From: an uncultured Roseobacter sp.
Lineage (GTDB): Bacteria; Pseudomonadota; Alphaproteobacteria; Rhodobacterales; Rhodobacteraceae
DNA: 64,000 nucleotides
Direction of reading: 5' to 3'
NCBI RefSeq assembly: GCF_947496515.1
Contig: NZ_CANMDB010000013.1
Location: 1-64,000 of the forward strand
Under the pieces are notes generated by a model. That model had not been told where the DNA came from and did not search any database. It was given only the letters and a program-made list of their open reading frames with translations. Positions 11,202-19,007 of the stretch are shown piece after piece; position 1 is the stretch's first letter, and every line of letters begins with the position of its first letter. The position numbers and the translations under genes were made by a program.

Positions 11202-14200
11202 ATGACATATCAAACAAGAAGTTGGTCCGCATTTCGGGAAGCGGATCTGATTGCCAACAGCAATAATCCGCATCAGGAAAACCTGGGCCATGGCGACTCC
11301 TTTGTCATGCCGGGCGCCGCGACCACGCAGCTGGGCGCGCAGGATCACGATGGACGGCTTAGCGGCGACCGCGGGGACGACGCGACAGATCATTCACAAG
11401 AGGCCTTTGTGAATGGTCACGCGATCCATGGCGAAGATATCTACATCGAGCAGATCTGGATCCTGCGCGACGCGCAGGGCAAGACCTACAAACTCGCTGA
11501 GATCGAGATCGAGGATTACAATGCAGCCGGGCGGGGAGACGACTTTTTCTCCTTTGTCGGCGAGGTCCCACCGGCGGGTGCAAAACTGACATTTGAAAGC
11601 TGCTATAACGTGACCGGTCACGGCATCAGTTACGACCTTCTCAGCGCTGATCCAGTGCCCTCCGGGCCCACATGGGAGTTTGACGACGTTACCTGCAGCT
11701 ACACCGTCCAGGCTGAGGACTTCGACCTGCACAATTTCCAGATTGTCCACGGTGCGCATGCTGCCGGCGGCGAACTGGTAAAGATTTCGGGCCATGACGG
11801 CAAGCTTTCCACCCATTTCGGTGGGACAGATGGTGTCTACAATCTGACTGTCTGCGTTCAGGACGAAACCGACGGGGCGTCAATGTTGAAGGTCTTCGTC
11901 AACGGCGAGTTACAGGACACCATCGTCCTGAACCGCGACAGAGATGGTGGGGGGTCAAACGACGGTGGCTTCTCGGAATTCACGCTCAACGGTCTGGAAA
12001 TCGCCGAAGGTGACACGGTCGAGCTTCGCGCTTGGAAAGACAACTGCGAGTTCGTCCGGATCGACGAAGTGAAGTTCGAGCAGGTGAAGTTTGAGGAATG
12101 CGACACGCCCGGCGCCGTCAAGCTGGACTTCGAAGGTTTTGCCGCGGGCGCGGTGCTGACCGATCAGCTGGACGGCATCACCATCTCTGCCATGGGCGGT
12201 TCCGGCGACGCGATGATCTTTGACAGCCAGAACCCCACAGGCGGCGACGGCGATCTCGAAACCCAGGTCGCACAGCTCGGCAATGTCCTGATCGTCTCCG
12301 AGGATGGTGACAGCTCCGATCCAGATGACGCAATCGGCGGCAAGATCACCTTTGAATTTGACAACCCGTCTTCGGTTTTCGATCTCAAATTCATCGACAC
12401 CGAAGAAGGTGGCACCGTCACTTTGACGCTGGCGGATGGATCCACCCAGACTTTCGACGTGCCGGAACTCGTCAACGGCGGTGTCGGCCAGCTGGTCGTG
12501 GATGTCGCCAATGTCGTACGGATGGATGTGCAGCTGGACGGCTCCGGCGCGATTGACGATCTGTGCTACGTGCCCGGTCAACCACCGCTCGGCTCGCTCT
12601 CGGGCCGCTACTTCTGCGACGACAACCGCGACGGTCTGGACAACGACGGTGCGGACAACGGTGTTGAGGGCGTGACGGTCGAGCTGCTCGACGCGGCCGG
12701 CAACGGCACCGGCATCACCACGAGCACCGATGCGAGCGGCAACTACGCCTTCGCCGGGCTGATCGCGGGCACCTATGGCGTGAAGTTTACCGACACGGTC
12801 TCCGGCAAGGTGGTGACGACGCAGAACGTGGATGGCAACCTCTCCGACGACATCGACAGCGACGCGGCAGACCTAGGCGACGGCATGTCGAGCATCGGTG
12901 GCATCGTGGTCGTGGCAGGGCAGGATACGCCGGACAACGACGCGGGTGTGGTCGAGCAACTAGGCTCGCTCTCGGGCCGCTACTTCTGTGACGACAACCG
13001 CGACGGTCTGGACAACGACGGTGCGGGCAACGGTGTTGAGGGCGTGACGGTCGAGCTGCTCGACGCGGCCGGCAACGGCACCGGCATCACCACGAGCACC
13101 GATGCAAGCGGCAACTACGCCTTCGCCGGGCTGGTCGCGGGCACCTACGGCGTGAAGCTCACCGACACGGTCTCCGGTAAGGTGCTGACGACGCAGAATG
13201 TGGATGGCAACGTCTCCGACGACATCGACAGCGACGCGGTGGATCTTGGCGACGGCATGTCGAGCATCGGTGGCATCGTGGTCGTGGCAGGGCAGGATAC
13301 GCCGGACAATGACGCGGGTGTCTTTGCACCGAACGAGGACCCGGATGTGACGGATGACATGGGCAAGGGCTGTGCGCCCGAGACCATCACGGTTGATTTC
13401 TCGGACAACTTCTCGGACCCGGACAGCGCTTCTGTCGGCATCACAATGATCGGCGGTCTGGCGATCACGGCGGGTCAGACGGTCACGATCGGCGGTGTCG
13501 ATGTGACGCTGACGTTAGATGATGAGTTCATCTTTGACGGCAGCACCGCATACGAAAACCTCGGCGTGGGCGAAGAGGCCACGCAAAGCTTCGAGGTCAA
13601 GGTCGAAGACAGTGACGGTGCTGCGGTAACGGCCACCATCGACGTCACCTTCTGCGGCGCCTACGAGACCTTCGAAGAACTGGAAGCGAGCCTGCCGCTC
13701 GGCGATGAGGTGTGTTTCCAGATCATCGACGGCGGCCTTGGTACCATTTCGTCTGACAGCTTCACCTTGTTGCTCACGGATGCAGACGGTGATGCGCGTC
13801 TGGACAATGTGGTCTTCACCGAAGCCTACTGTGTGGGTGCCTTCGAGGACATCGTGCGCGGGGAAAACGGTACCGACATAACGGCGGCGCCAAAACTGAC
13901 CGGTACGATTTCTTTGTTGGACGACGACAGTGTTCTGGGCAGCGCGCCGGATAGTGTCACGCTCGCCGACACGAATGCCGACATCGACGAGACCGAGCTC
14001 GACAACATGATCAACTACATCCTGAATCAGGATTACGCTGATCAAGGGTATACCGACAGCGAAGTCCAGGGCGCGATCTGGGGTATCACGGATGATATCG
14101 TATTCGTTCAGGCAGGCACCGGACAGCAGTCCCGGGCACAGGAAATCCTCGACGATGCCATCGCCAATGGTCAGGATTTCATGGTTGGCGAAGGCGACAC

Positions 14201-14297
14201 GGTTGGACTGTACATCGACCCCACCGCCGACAGCGACGCGGCAGGCCACACCCAGCCGTTCGTTGTCGGGATACTGTGGGATGAATGTATCTGCTGA
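11202..14297 (+). CDS. Modular surface protein with SdrD_B-like repeats and a putative thioester domain
   Basis: This 1,031-residue acidic protein has no classical signal peptide. Residues about 1-155 form a domain seen in rhodobacterial RTX/Hint proteins (IWILRDAQGKTYKLAEIEIE, DDFFSFVGEVPPAGAKLTF). Residues about 165-300 resemble a carbohydrate-binding (CBM6-like) module ending DTVELRAWKDN. Residues about 315-460 are another beta-rich domain. Two SdrD_B-type Ig-like repeats begin at Leu463 and Leu587 (GRYFCDDNRDGLDNDG ... GVEGVTVELLDAAGNGTG ... GNYAFAGL). After an Ig-like segment, residues about 800-1031 resemble a Gram-positive thioester domain: AYC with Cys877, then INYILNQDY, then VQGAIWGI with Gln956. 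The chain ends ILWDECIC. It lies 174 bases upstream of the VPEID-type protein and XrtE, which hints at a shared surface role. The ligand is unknown. Confidence 0.85.
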   Translation: MTYQTRSWSAFREADLIANSNNPHQENLGHGDSFVMPGAATTQLGAQDHDGRLSGDRGDDATDHSQEAFVNGHAIHGEDIYIEQIWILRDAQGKTYKLAEIEIEDYNAAGRGDDFFSFVGEVPPAGAKLTFESCYNVTGHGISYDLLSADPVPSGPTWEFDDVTCSYTVQAEDFDLHNFQIVHGAHAAGGELVKISGHDGKLSTHFGGTDGVYNLTVCVQDETDGASMLKVFVNGELQDTIVLNRDRDGGGSNDGGFSEFTLNGLEIAEGDTVELRAWKDNCEFVRIDEVKFEQVKFEECDTPGAVKLDFEGFAAGAVLTDQLDGITISAMGGSGDAMIFDSQNPTGGDGDLETQVAQLGNVLIVSEDGDSSDPDDAIGGKITFEFDNPSSVFDLKFIDTEEGGTVTLTLADGSTQTFDVPELVNGGVGQLVVDVANVVRMDVQLDGSGAIDDLCYVPGQPPLGSLSGRYFCDDNRDGLDNDGADNGVEGVTVELLDAAGNGTGITTSTDASGNYAFAGLIAGTYGVKFTDTVSGKVVTTQNVDGNLSDDIDSDAADLGDGMSSIGGIVVVAGQDTPDNDAGVVEQLGSLSGRYFCDDNRDGLDNDGAGNGVEGVTVELLDAAGNGTGITTSTDASGNYAFAGLVAGTYGVKLTDTVSGKVLTTQNVDGNVSDDIDSDAVDLGDGMSSIGGIVVVAGQDTPDNDAGVFAPNEDPDVTDDMGKGCAPETITVDFSDNFSDPDSASVGITMIGGLAITAGQTVTIGGVDVTLTLDDEFIFDGSTAYENLGVGEEATQSFEVKVEDSDGAAVTATIDVTFCGAYETFEELEASLPLGDEVCFQIIDGGLGTISSDSFTLLLTDADGDARLDNVVFTEAYCVGAFEDIVRGENGTDITAAPKLTGTISLLDDDSVLGSAPDSVTLADTNADIDETELDNMINYILNQDYADQGYTDSEVQGAIWGITDDIVFVQAGTGQQSRAQEILDDAIANGQDFMVGEGDTVGLYIDPTADSDAAGHTQPFVVGILWDECIC
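12588..13331 (+). repeat. Tandem 372-bp coding repeat (two SdrD_B units)
   Basis: Two adjacent in-frame units of 372 bases (12588-12959 and 12960-13331) encode nearly the same 124 residues. Most differences are single bases, many of them silent, so the copies were duplicated or homogenised recently. The last few codons of unit two diverge into the next domain. Confidence 0.9.
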
Positions 14298-14313
14298 AGA
14301 TACGCATGAGATA

Positions 14314-14338
14314 CTTTCCGGCGTCCTGCGCCGGAAGG
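14314..14338 (+). terminator. Hairpin after the large surface-protein gene
   Basis: An eight-base perfect stem (TTCCGGCG / CGCCGGAA, loop TCCTG), extendable by a G-T wobble and a C-G pair, lies 17 bases past the stop codon. No T-run follows, so it may slow or partly end transcription before the small VPEID-type gene, or protect a 3' end. Confidence 0.35.
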
Positions 14339-14471
14339 ACCGCCGCTGCATCACAACCGGGTGCGCGGCGGCAGAATGCCAACCTAGTTGGTGTATCGCG
14401 GGACAGCGCCGTCCCAAAAGACAATCCTGTCCGGCGCAATAGAGGGCGGGAGGTAACGAGGGTGATTTTCA

Positions 14472-14666
14472 ATGAAGACACTTTTGACAGCAGCTGCAGT
14501 ATCGGTGCTTTCCGCGCCGGCATTTGCACAGGCTTGCGGCAGCAAGCCGGGTGATGTCTGCGTAACTTCTGTGCCGGAAATTTCCGCACTGGAAGGCACG
14601 GCAGCCCTGGCCGCTCTGGCGGCCATCGTTCTGCTGGCGTGGGAGCGCCGCCGTCGCGCGGTGTAA
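14472..14666 (+). CDS. Tiny VPEID-CTERM-type sorting-signal protein
   Basis: The protein has only 64 residues. It starts with a clear Sec signal peptide (MKTLLTAAAVSVLSAPAFAQ, cleavage after AFA), then about 15 residues with two cysteines. It ends with VPEIS, a hydrophobic helix (GTAALAALAAIVLLAW) and the basic tail ERRRR. This is the tripartite layout of exosortase substrates, and VPEIS is a near match to the VPEID motif that defines the XrtE system. The XrtE gene follows directly, which supports the pairing. A ribosome binding site (GAGGGTGA) precedes the ATG. After signal cleavage and sorting almost nothing would remain, so it may act as a minimal anchor, carrier or regulatory substrate; that is inference. 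Confidence 0.85.
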   Translation: MKTLLTAAAVSVLSAPAFAQACGSKPGDVCVTSVPEISALEGTAALAALAAIVLLAWERRRRAV

Positions 14667-14686
14667 GCCCAGGCTTGCAAAAACCC

Positions 14687-14736
14687 GGCAAGCCCGCCCT
14701 GTCGCAGGGCGGGCTTGCCCCTTTAGGCTTTCTTTT
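14687..14736 (+). terminator. Strong intrinsic terminator between VPEID-type gene and xrtE
   Basis: A perfect 14-bp stem (GGCAAGCCCGCCCT at 14687-14700, AGGGCGGGCTTGCC at 14706-14719, loop GTCGC) is followed by a T-rich tract (CTTTAGGCTTTCTTTTT). It sits 21 bases after the small sorting-signal gene and about 45 bases before the xrtE start, so it probably sets the xrtE level by read-through, or xrtE has its own promoter. Confidence 0.85.
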
Positions 14737-14764
14737 TGGTTCAAGTAGTTATCCTGGTGCACCA

Positions 14765-16393
14765 ATGGCTTCGACGGACGTGACAACCGGCACCGCTTCT
14801 CCCCCCCGCTATGCGCTGATCCTGGCGGGTGCGCTGCTGGTGGTGGAGCTTGGCGTCATCGGGACGATCTTCAAGCACAGCATCCGCTTCACTTGCCTTG
14901 ATAACTGGCCGCAATGGGCCTGCGCGGGGGCAAGCGGCATGCTCGTGGCGCTCTACTGTGTCTTGGGCGCGCTCGTCCTCTTTGCAACGTTGCGGCCCAA
15001 TAGCTTGCGTACCCTCTTTCAGGTGGCGGGCGCTCGCAACTGGCCGCTCGCGGTCAATGTGCTAGGCGCAGCGGTCTGTCTGGTTCCTGTCCTCTTTGTA
15101 AAGGACGGGGCAGGGCTATACGTCATGCCGCTGAGTTTCGGGTTTTGGTTTCTGGGCATGGTGCTTCTGCTCTCCGGGCTTAGCCTCTATCTGGCCCCGT
15201 TGCCGCGGTGGAGCCGTTTCATCCGCGAAGAGGGAGGGACGCTGGCGCCGATTGTGATTGCGGGGGCGTGCCTGCCGTCTTTCGCAACGCTGATCCGGCC
15301 GCTCTGGCAGCTTGACACCATCGCGGGGACGACCTTCACGCTGGTATCGTGGTCGGTCGAATGGCTGGGCTATGATCTTTACACCGACGTGACCCGCAAG
15401 GTCATCGGGCAGGACCCCTTCTACATCGACGTGGCACCCCAATGTTCAGGTATCGAAGGGATCGTGCTCGTCAGCCTCTTCATCACCATCTACCTCGCGC
15501 TTTTCCGCAAGGACCTTCGCTTTCCGCGGGCGCTTCTCCTCTATCCGGTGGGGATCCTGACCTCCGCCTTCTTCAATGTTCTGCGGATTGCCATCCTGCT
15601 GATCATCGGCCTGGAGGGCAATCCCGAGCTCGCCGTAGGAGGGTTTCATTCCCATGCTGGCTGGCTGATGTTCACGCTTGTCGCCCTCGGTATCGTGGCG
15701 CTCGCAAAGACGATTCCATGGCTGCAGCGCGTTCCGGTTACCGGTCCCCAGACCGGCCCCAAGGCCGTGCGACCCCCGCTGCCCTTTTTGCAGGATCCCG
15801 TGGTTGCGCAGATCCTGCCCTTTGCCATTTTCATGCTGAGCGCGTTGCCGGCGCAGGCTTTCAGCCAGAGCCCCGGGGTGGTCTATCCCTTGCGCGTCGT
15901 GGCCATGATAGCCGCTGTGGCGCTGTTCTGGCAGCTATATCTGCGCTTACCTTGGCGCGTTGATCCTGCCGCTCTGTGGGTTGGTGCTGCAGTCGGGGCG
16001 ATGTGGATTGCCATCCCGGTCGATAGCACCGACGCGACACCGCCCTATGGTGCATTGACCGGAGGGATGCTGGTGGCATGGTTTGTCCTTCGCGGTGCGG
16101 GAACAGTGCTGCTGGTACCGCTGATCGAAGAACTCTTTTTCCGGGGCTATCTGGAAACACGACTGCGCCATGGTGAAGGCTTGATCTGGAAGCTTGGGGC
16201 CGCTCTCGTCACTGCGGGGCTGTTCGCTGCGCTTCACAGCCGTTGGATCGAAGCCTTTGTGGCCAGTCTGTTGTTCAGCTGGGCAGCCCATCGCAACGGG
16301 GGTCGCCTGGTCGATGCGATCCTGGCTCATGCAGTTGCCAATGCCATCGTATTCGGCTTCGCTGTCGCGACGGGCAATCTCGCCGTGATCTGA
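14765..16393 (+). CDS. xrtE: Exosortase E / CPBP protease fusion, VPEID-CTERM system
   Basis: This is a polytopic membrane protein of 542 residues. The N-terminal half is an exosortase with the catalytic triad in view: Cys227 in APQCSGIEG, Arg274 in FNVLRIA and His295 in GGFHSHAGW. It would cleave and transfer substrates carrying a VPEID-type C-terminal signal in the cytoplasmic membrane. The C-terminal half is a CAAX-type (CPBP) intramembrane protease with EELFFR (Glu455, Glu456, Arg460), FAALHSRW and AHAVAN. This fusion is the known architecture of XrtE. An in-frame ATG at 14639 exists, but it would overlap the upstream gene and run through the terminator, so I start at ATG 14765, although its ribosome binding site is weak. 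The obvious substrate is the 64-residue protein just upstream. Confidence 0.9.
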   Translation: MASTDVTTGTASPPRYALILAGALLVVELGVIGTIFKHSIRFTCLDNWPQWACAGASGMLVALYCVLGALVLFATLRPNSLRTLFQVAGARNWPLAVNVLGAAVCLVPVLFVKDGAGLYVMPLSFGFWFLGMVLLLSGLSLYLAPLPRWSRFIREEGGTLAPIVIAGACLPSFATLIRPLWQLDTIAGTTFTLVSWSVEWLGYDLYTDVTRKVIGQDPFYIDVAPQCSGIEGIVLVSLFITIYLALFRKDLRFPRALLLYPVGILTSAFFNVLRIAILLIIGLEGNPELAVGGFHSHAGWLMFTLVALGIVALAKTIPWLQRVPVTGPQTGPKAVRPPLPFLQDPVVAQILPFAIFMLSALPAQAFSQSPGVVYPLRVVAMIAAVALFWQLYLRLPWRVDPAALWVGAAVGAMWIAIPVDSTDATPPYGALTGGMLVAWFVLRGAGTVLLVPLIEELFFRGYLETRLRHGEGLIWKLGAALVTAGLFAALHSRWIEAFVASLLFSWAAHRNGGRLVDAILAHAVANAIVFGFAVATGNLAVI

Positions 16394-16674
16394 GCGTGGC
16401 GAACGGTCGGCGAGTTTGGTCTTCGTGATGTGTCATGATCGCCTGGGTCGTGAGATGGGAGCGGCAAAGGCGAGGGTTTCATGCTGCTATCATGGTGCAT
16501 GCGTCTGACTGACGGCCCTTAGGAACAGTGGCTCTGCTCCGCTCCCACAGAGTCCGCGCTTATAGGTTAGCTCTGTTCAGGTTTTGGTCTTATTTTGGCC
16601 GAGTGGCGTGTTGGTTTGATGCGAGAGCAGCGATGTTGGAGTGAGGTTGGTCGTGGTGATATTCGGGGTATCAT

Positions 16675-17055
16675 GCCGTGATCGTGCCGCAGGCGTCGCG
16701 CAGAAACGGGACCAGGTATCTGCTCATGCACTCGCCGCGCATCTTTCCGTTGAAGCTTTCCACCGGACCGTCTCTCTTCAGCTGCGCATTCTTCGCTTCC
16801 AGTGCCTTCAGCGTTGTCTTATCTGACACGGTCACTCTGGGTCATGCGACATAGCCCGCCGTCCGTGGATCGCTGTTTGTAGAAAATCGCAGCCCCCCCC
16901 GGTCATTGCTCCGTAATGACGTGCCAGTCAAAGGATCCCCGGTTTGCGGCACATTTCCTTCGCGCCAAGCCCAAGCCTGATACTCTGTCGAAACGCCAAT
17001 CATCTGCTATTCGCTTTAACGGTTTCTCTTCATCGTCTGTCTCCGAAGTTGGAGA
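16675..17055 (-). pseudogene. Decayed IS3-family element, internally deleted
   Basis: On the minus strand the 5' part resembles OrfA in two frames (QMIGVSTEYQAW near 17010; IFYKQRSTDGG near 16870). It then reads KALEAKNAQLKR followed at once by DGPVESFNGKMRGECMSRYL, which belongs near the end of OrfB (FVESFNGKLRDECL). Most of the DDE domain is therefore missing, and stops and frameshifts are present. The 16394-16674 stretch beside it holds nothing recognisable. Confidence 0.78.
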
Positions 17056-17380
17056 ACCGGCCAAGGTGCTTGCATAAAGCTGAAGATGATGAGGGGAGGA
17101 TCGTCGGTACCCTCACGTGAAGCTTCCACCAACGCTCCTCGCCACGCTCAGTGGCTCAATCAGTCCCGGACCTGCAACGCTCGCCCTCGCTGGAACGTCC
17201 ATGGCTTCTGGTTGAACGTCCGGTTTGGCTTGTGCATCCGCGATCATCAAAGGATCGCTCACGCCCCGGCAAAAATAGTACGCGCTGTTCAGCACAAGAA
17301 CCTTACGTCCGAGGGATGGCTCGGCTACGTTTGATCGAGGGGAGGGCGCGCAGACCTCTTTTCGCCGGATGAACGGACAA

Positions 17381-17464
17381 CCGGCCGTCAAGGCCGGATG
17401 CGCGAGACGACGGTCGCACTCCCGAACGAGTGCAGGAGGGCCGATGGCCGATGACGCCATCGGC
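17381..17464 (+). promoter_or_regulatory. Two small hairpins in the tctC leader
   Basis: CCGGCC-GTCAA-GGCCGG (17381-17397) and GCCGATGG-nine bases-CCATCGGC (17440-17464) are perfect inverted repeats just upstream of the tctC ribosome binding site (GGAGG at 17478-17482). They could structure the mRNA leader or be operator half-sites. Both are short and could be chance in GC-rich DNA. Confidence 0.3.
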
Positions 17465-17488
17465 AGAAACGATAGTGGAGGAAAAATA

Positions 17489-18466
17489 ATGAGATACACC
17501 CGCATGATGCTGACCTCGATGGCAGCAGTAGCTTGCGTTGCGGCCGCACCCGCATTGGCGGAATGTGATTGGAAGCCCGAACGCCCCGTCACTTACGTCG
17601 TTCCTTGGGGAGCCGGTGGCGGTACGGATGCCAATTCCCGTATGCTCGCCAGCCTTTTGGAGCAGCAGATGGGTCAGCCTTTCAACGTGGTCAATCGCAC
17701 GGGTGGCAACGGCGTTGTCGGGCACTCGGCCATCGCCACTGCAGAGGCCGATGGCTACACCGTCGGCTCGGCCACGGTCGAGATCACCACGATGCATCAT
17801 GCCGGCCTGACCGAGTTGAACCATACCAACATCACGCCCATCGCATTGGTCGATATCGTGCCGGCCAGCATTCTTGTGGCAAAGGATTCGCCCTTTAATT
17901 CGCTGGATGAGCTCCTGGCCAGTGCCAAGGAAAACCCCGGATCGCTGACCGGGTCGGGCACCGCTCAGGGCGGGATCTGGCATCTGGCACTGGCGGGCAT
18001 GCTCAACGCCGAAGGCATGGATCCCCAGGCGATCCGCTGGATCCCGTCGGATGGCGCGGCCTCTGCCATGCAGGAGCTGATCGCGGGTGGTGTAGATGTG
18101 GCCTCGCCCGCGCTTTCCGAAGGCAAGGCGCTGATCGACAGCGGTGAGCTGAAAGCGCTGGCCTACATGCACTCCGAGCGCAACGCGGCCCTGCCGGATG
18201 TGCCGACCACCGCCGAGACGCTGGACAGCAACTGGACCCTGGCGGCCTTCATAACGATCTCCGGCCCAGAAGGCCTGGATGCTGAGATCGCGTGTTCCTA
18301 CGAAAAGGCCGCGCTGGCAGCGTTCGAGACGCAGGAATGGGCCGATTTCAAGGCGTCGCGCGGCTCCGATGTGGTCAAGATGGGCAGTGAGGAGCTGGCC
18401 TCCATGATGGCGACAACGTCGGACAGCCTGGGTGAAACCATGAAAGCCATTGGCATCGCCAAGTAA
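17489..18466 (+). CDS. tctC: Tripartite tricarboxylate transporter substrate-binding protein (Bug/TctC family)
   Basis: The 325-residue periplasmic binding protein has a signal peptide (MRYTRMMLTSMAAVACVAAA, cleavage near ALA-EC). Bug-fold signatures follow: PERPVTYVVPWGAGGGTDAN, then FNVVNRTGGNGVVGHSAIA, and later GGVDVASPALSEGKALIDSG. It captures a carboxylated substrate and hands it to the TctB-TctA membrane proteins encoded directly downstream. The ATG at 17489 is chosen over an upstream in-frame start because a GGAGG site sits seven bases before it and the signal peptide begins there. The substrate cannot be read from sequence; the adjacent aldolase gene suggests a hydroxylated or oxo acid. 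Confidence 0.92.
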   Translation: MRYTRMMLTSMAAVACVAAAPALAECDWKPERPVTYVVPWGAGGGTDANSRMLASLLEQQMGQPFNVVNRTGGNGVVGHSAIATAEADGYTVGSATVEITTMHHAGLTELNHTNITPIALVDIVPASILVAKDSPFNSLDELLASAKENPGSLTGSGTAQGGIWHLALAGMLNAEGMDPQAIRWIPSDGAASAMQELIAGGVDVASPALSEGKALIDSGELKALAYMHSERNAALPDVPTTAETLDSNWTLAAFITISGPEGLDAEIACSYEKAALAAFETQEWADFKASRGSDVVKMGSEELASMMATTSDSLGETMKAIGIAK

Positions 18467-18524
18467 ATCCGGAGGCGGGGTGCCACCGTGCGCCCCGCCG
18501 CGTTCCGCTCTCAAAGGCAATGAC

Positions 18525-19007
18525 ATGAGGATCAACGACCTGTTTCTGGGGCTGATCATGCTGGTCTTGGGCCTGGCCATCGCCTTGCATGCGCAGACCT
18601 TTCCGGTGATGGCGGGCATGCAGTACGGCCCGGAGTTCTTTCCGACCCTGATCGGGACCGGTATCGCCCTTTGTGGCCTTGGTATGGTGGTGCGGGGGGT
18701 CGTGGATGCGCGCGCCGGCGCGGACGAGCCTTGGGTGACCGTCCCGGACTGGATGCGCGTCCGTATCAACGTCCTGCGCGCGCTCGGCATTCTGGGGGCG
18801 GTGGTGTTCTACATCGTTGCCTCGCCGGTGCTGGGCTTCATGCTGACGATCTTCGTGACCACCCTGGGGCTTCTGCTGTTACTGGCCAACCCGCTGTGGC
18901 TCAGCATGGGGGTCGCGGTTGCGCTGCCCGTTGTGCTGCATTTCGGGTTTTCGGTCGGGCTGCGGGTTCCGCTGCCGCGCGGCATCATTGAAAAGCTGCT
19001 GATCTGA
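18525..19007 (+). CDS. tctB: Tripartite tricarboxylate transporter small membrane subunit
   Basis: The 160-residue protein has four predicted hydrophobic helices. It begins with DLFLGLIMLVLGLAIALHAQ and has the GPEFFPTLIG motif typical of TctB (DUF1468). It is the small integral subunit that works with TctA in sodium- or proton-driven uptake. The start at ATG 18525 follows AAAGG; 58 bases separate it from tctC. Its stop overlaps the tctA start (TGATG), so the two are translationally coupled. Confidence 0.9.
   Translation: MRINDLFLGLIMLVLGLAIALHAQTFPVMAGMQYGPEFFPTLIGTGIALCGLGMVVRGVVDARAGADEPWVTVPDWMRVRINVLRALGILGAVVFYIVASPVLGFMLTIFVTTLGLLLLLANPLWLSMGVAVALPVVLHFGFSVGLRVPLPRGIIEKLLI

Noticed and set aside
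14639-14764. Earlier start for XrtE
   Set aside because: It would overlap the VPEID-type gene and translate through a strong terminator hairpin.
17369-17488. Longer N-terminus for TctC
   Set aside because: Would place 40 residues before a perfect signal peptide and ignore the GGAGG site at 17478-17482.
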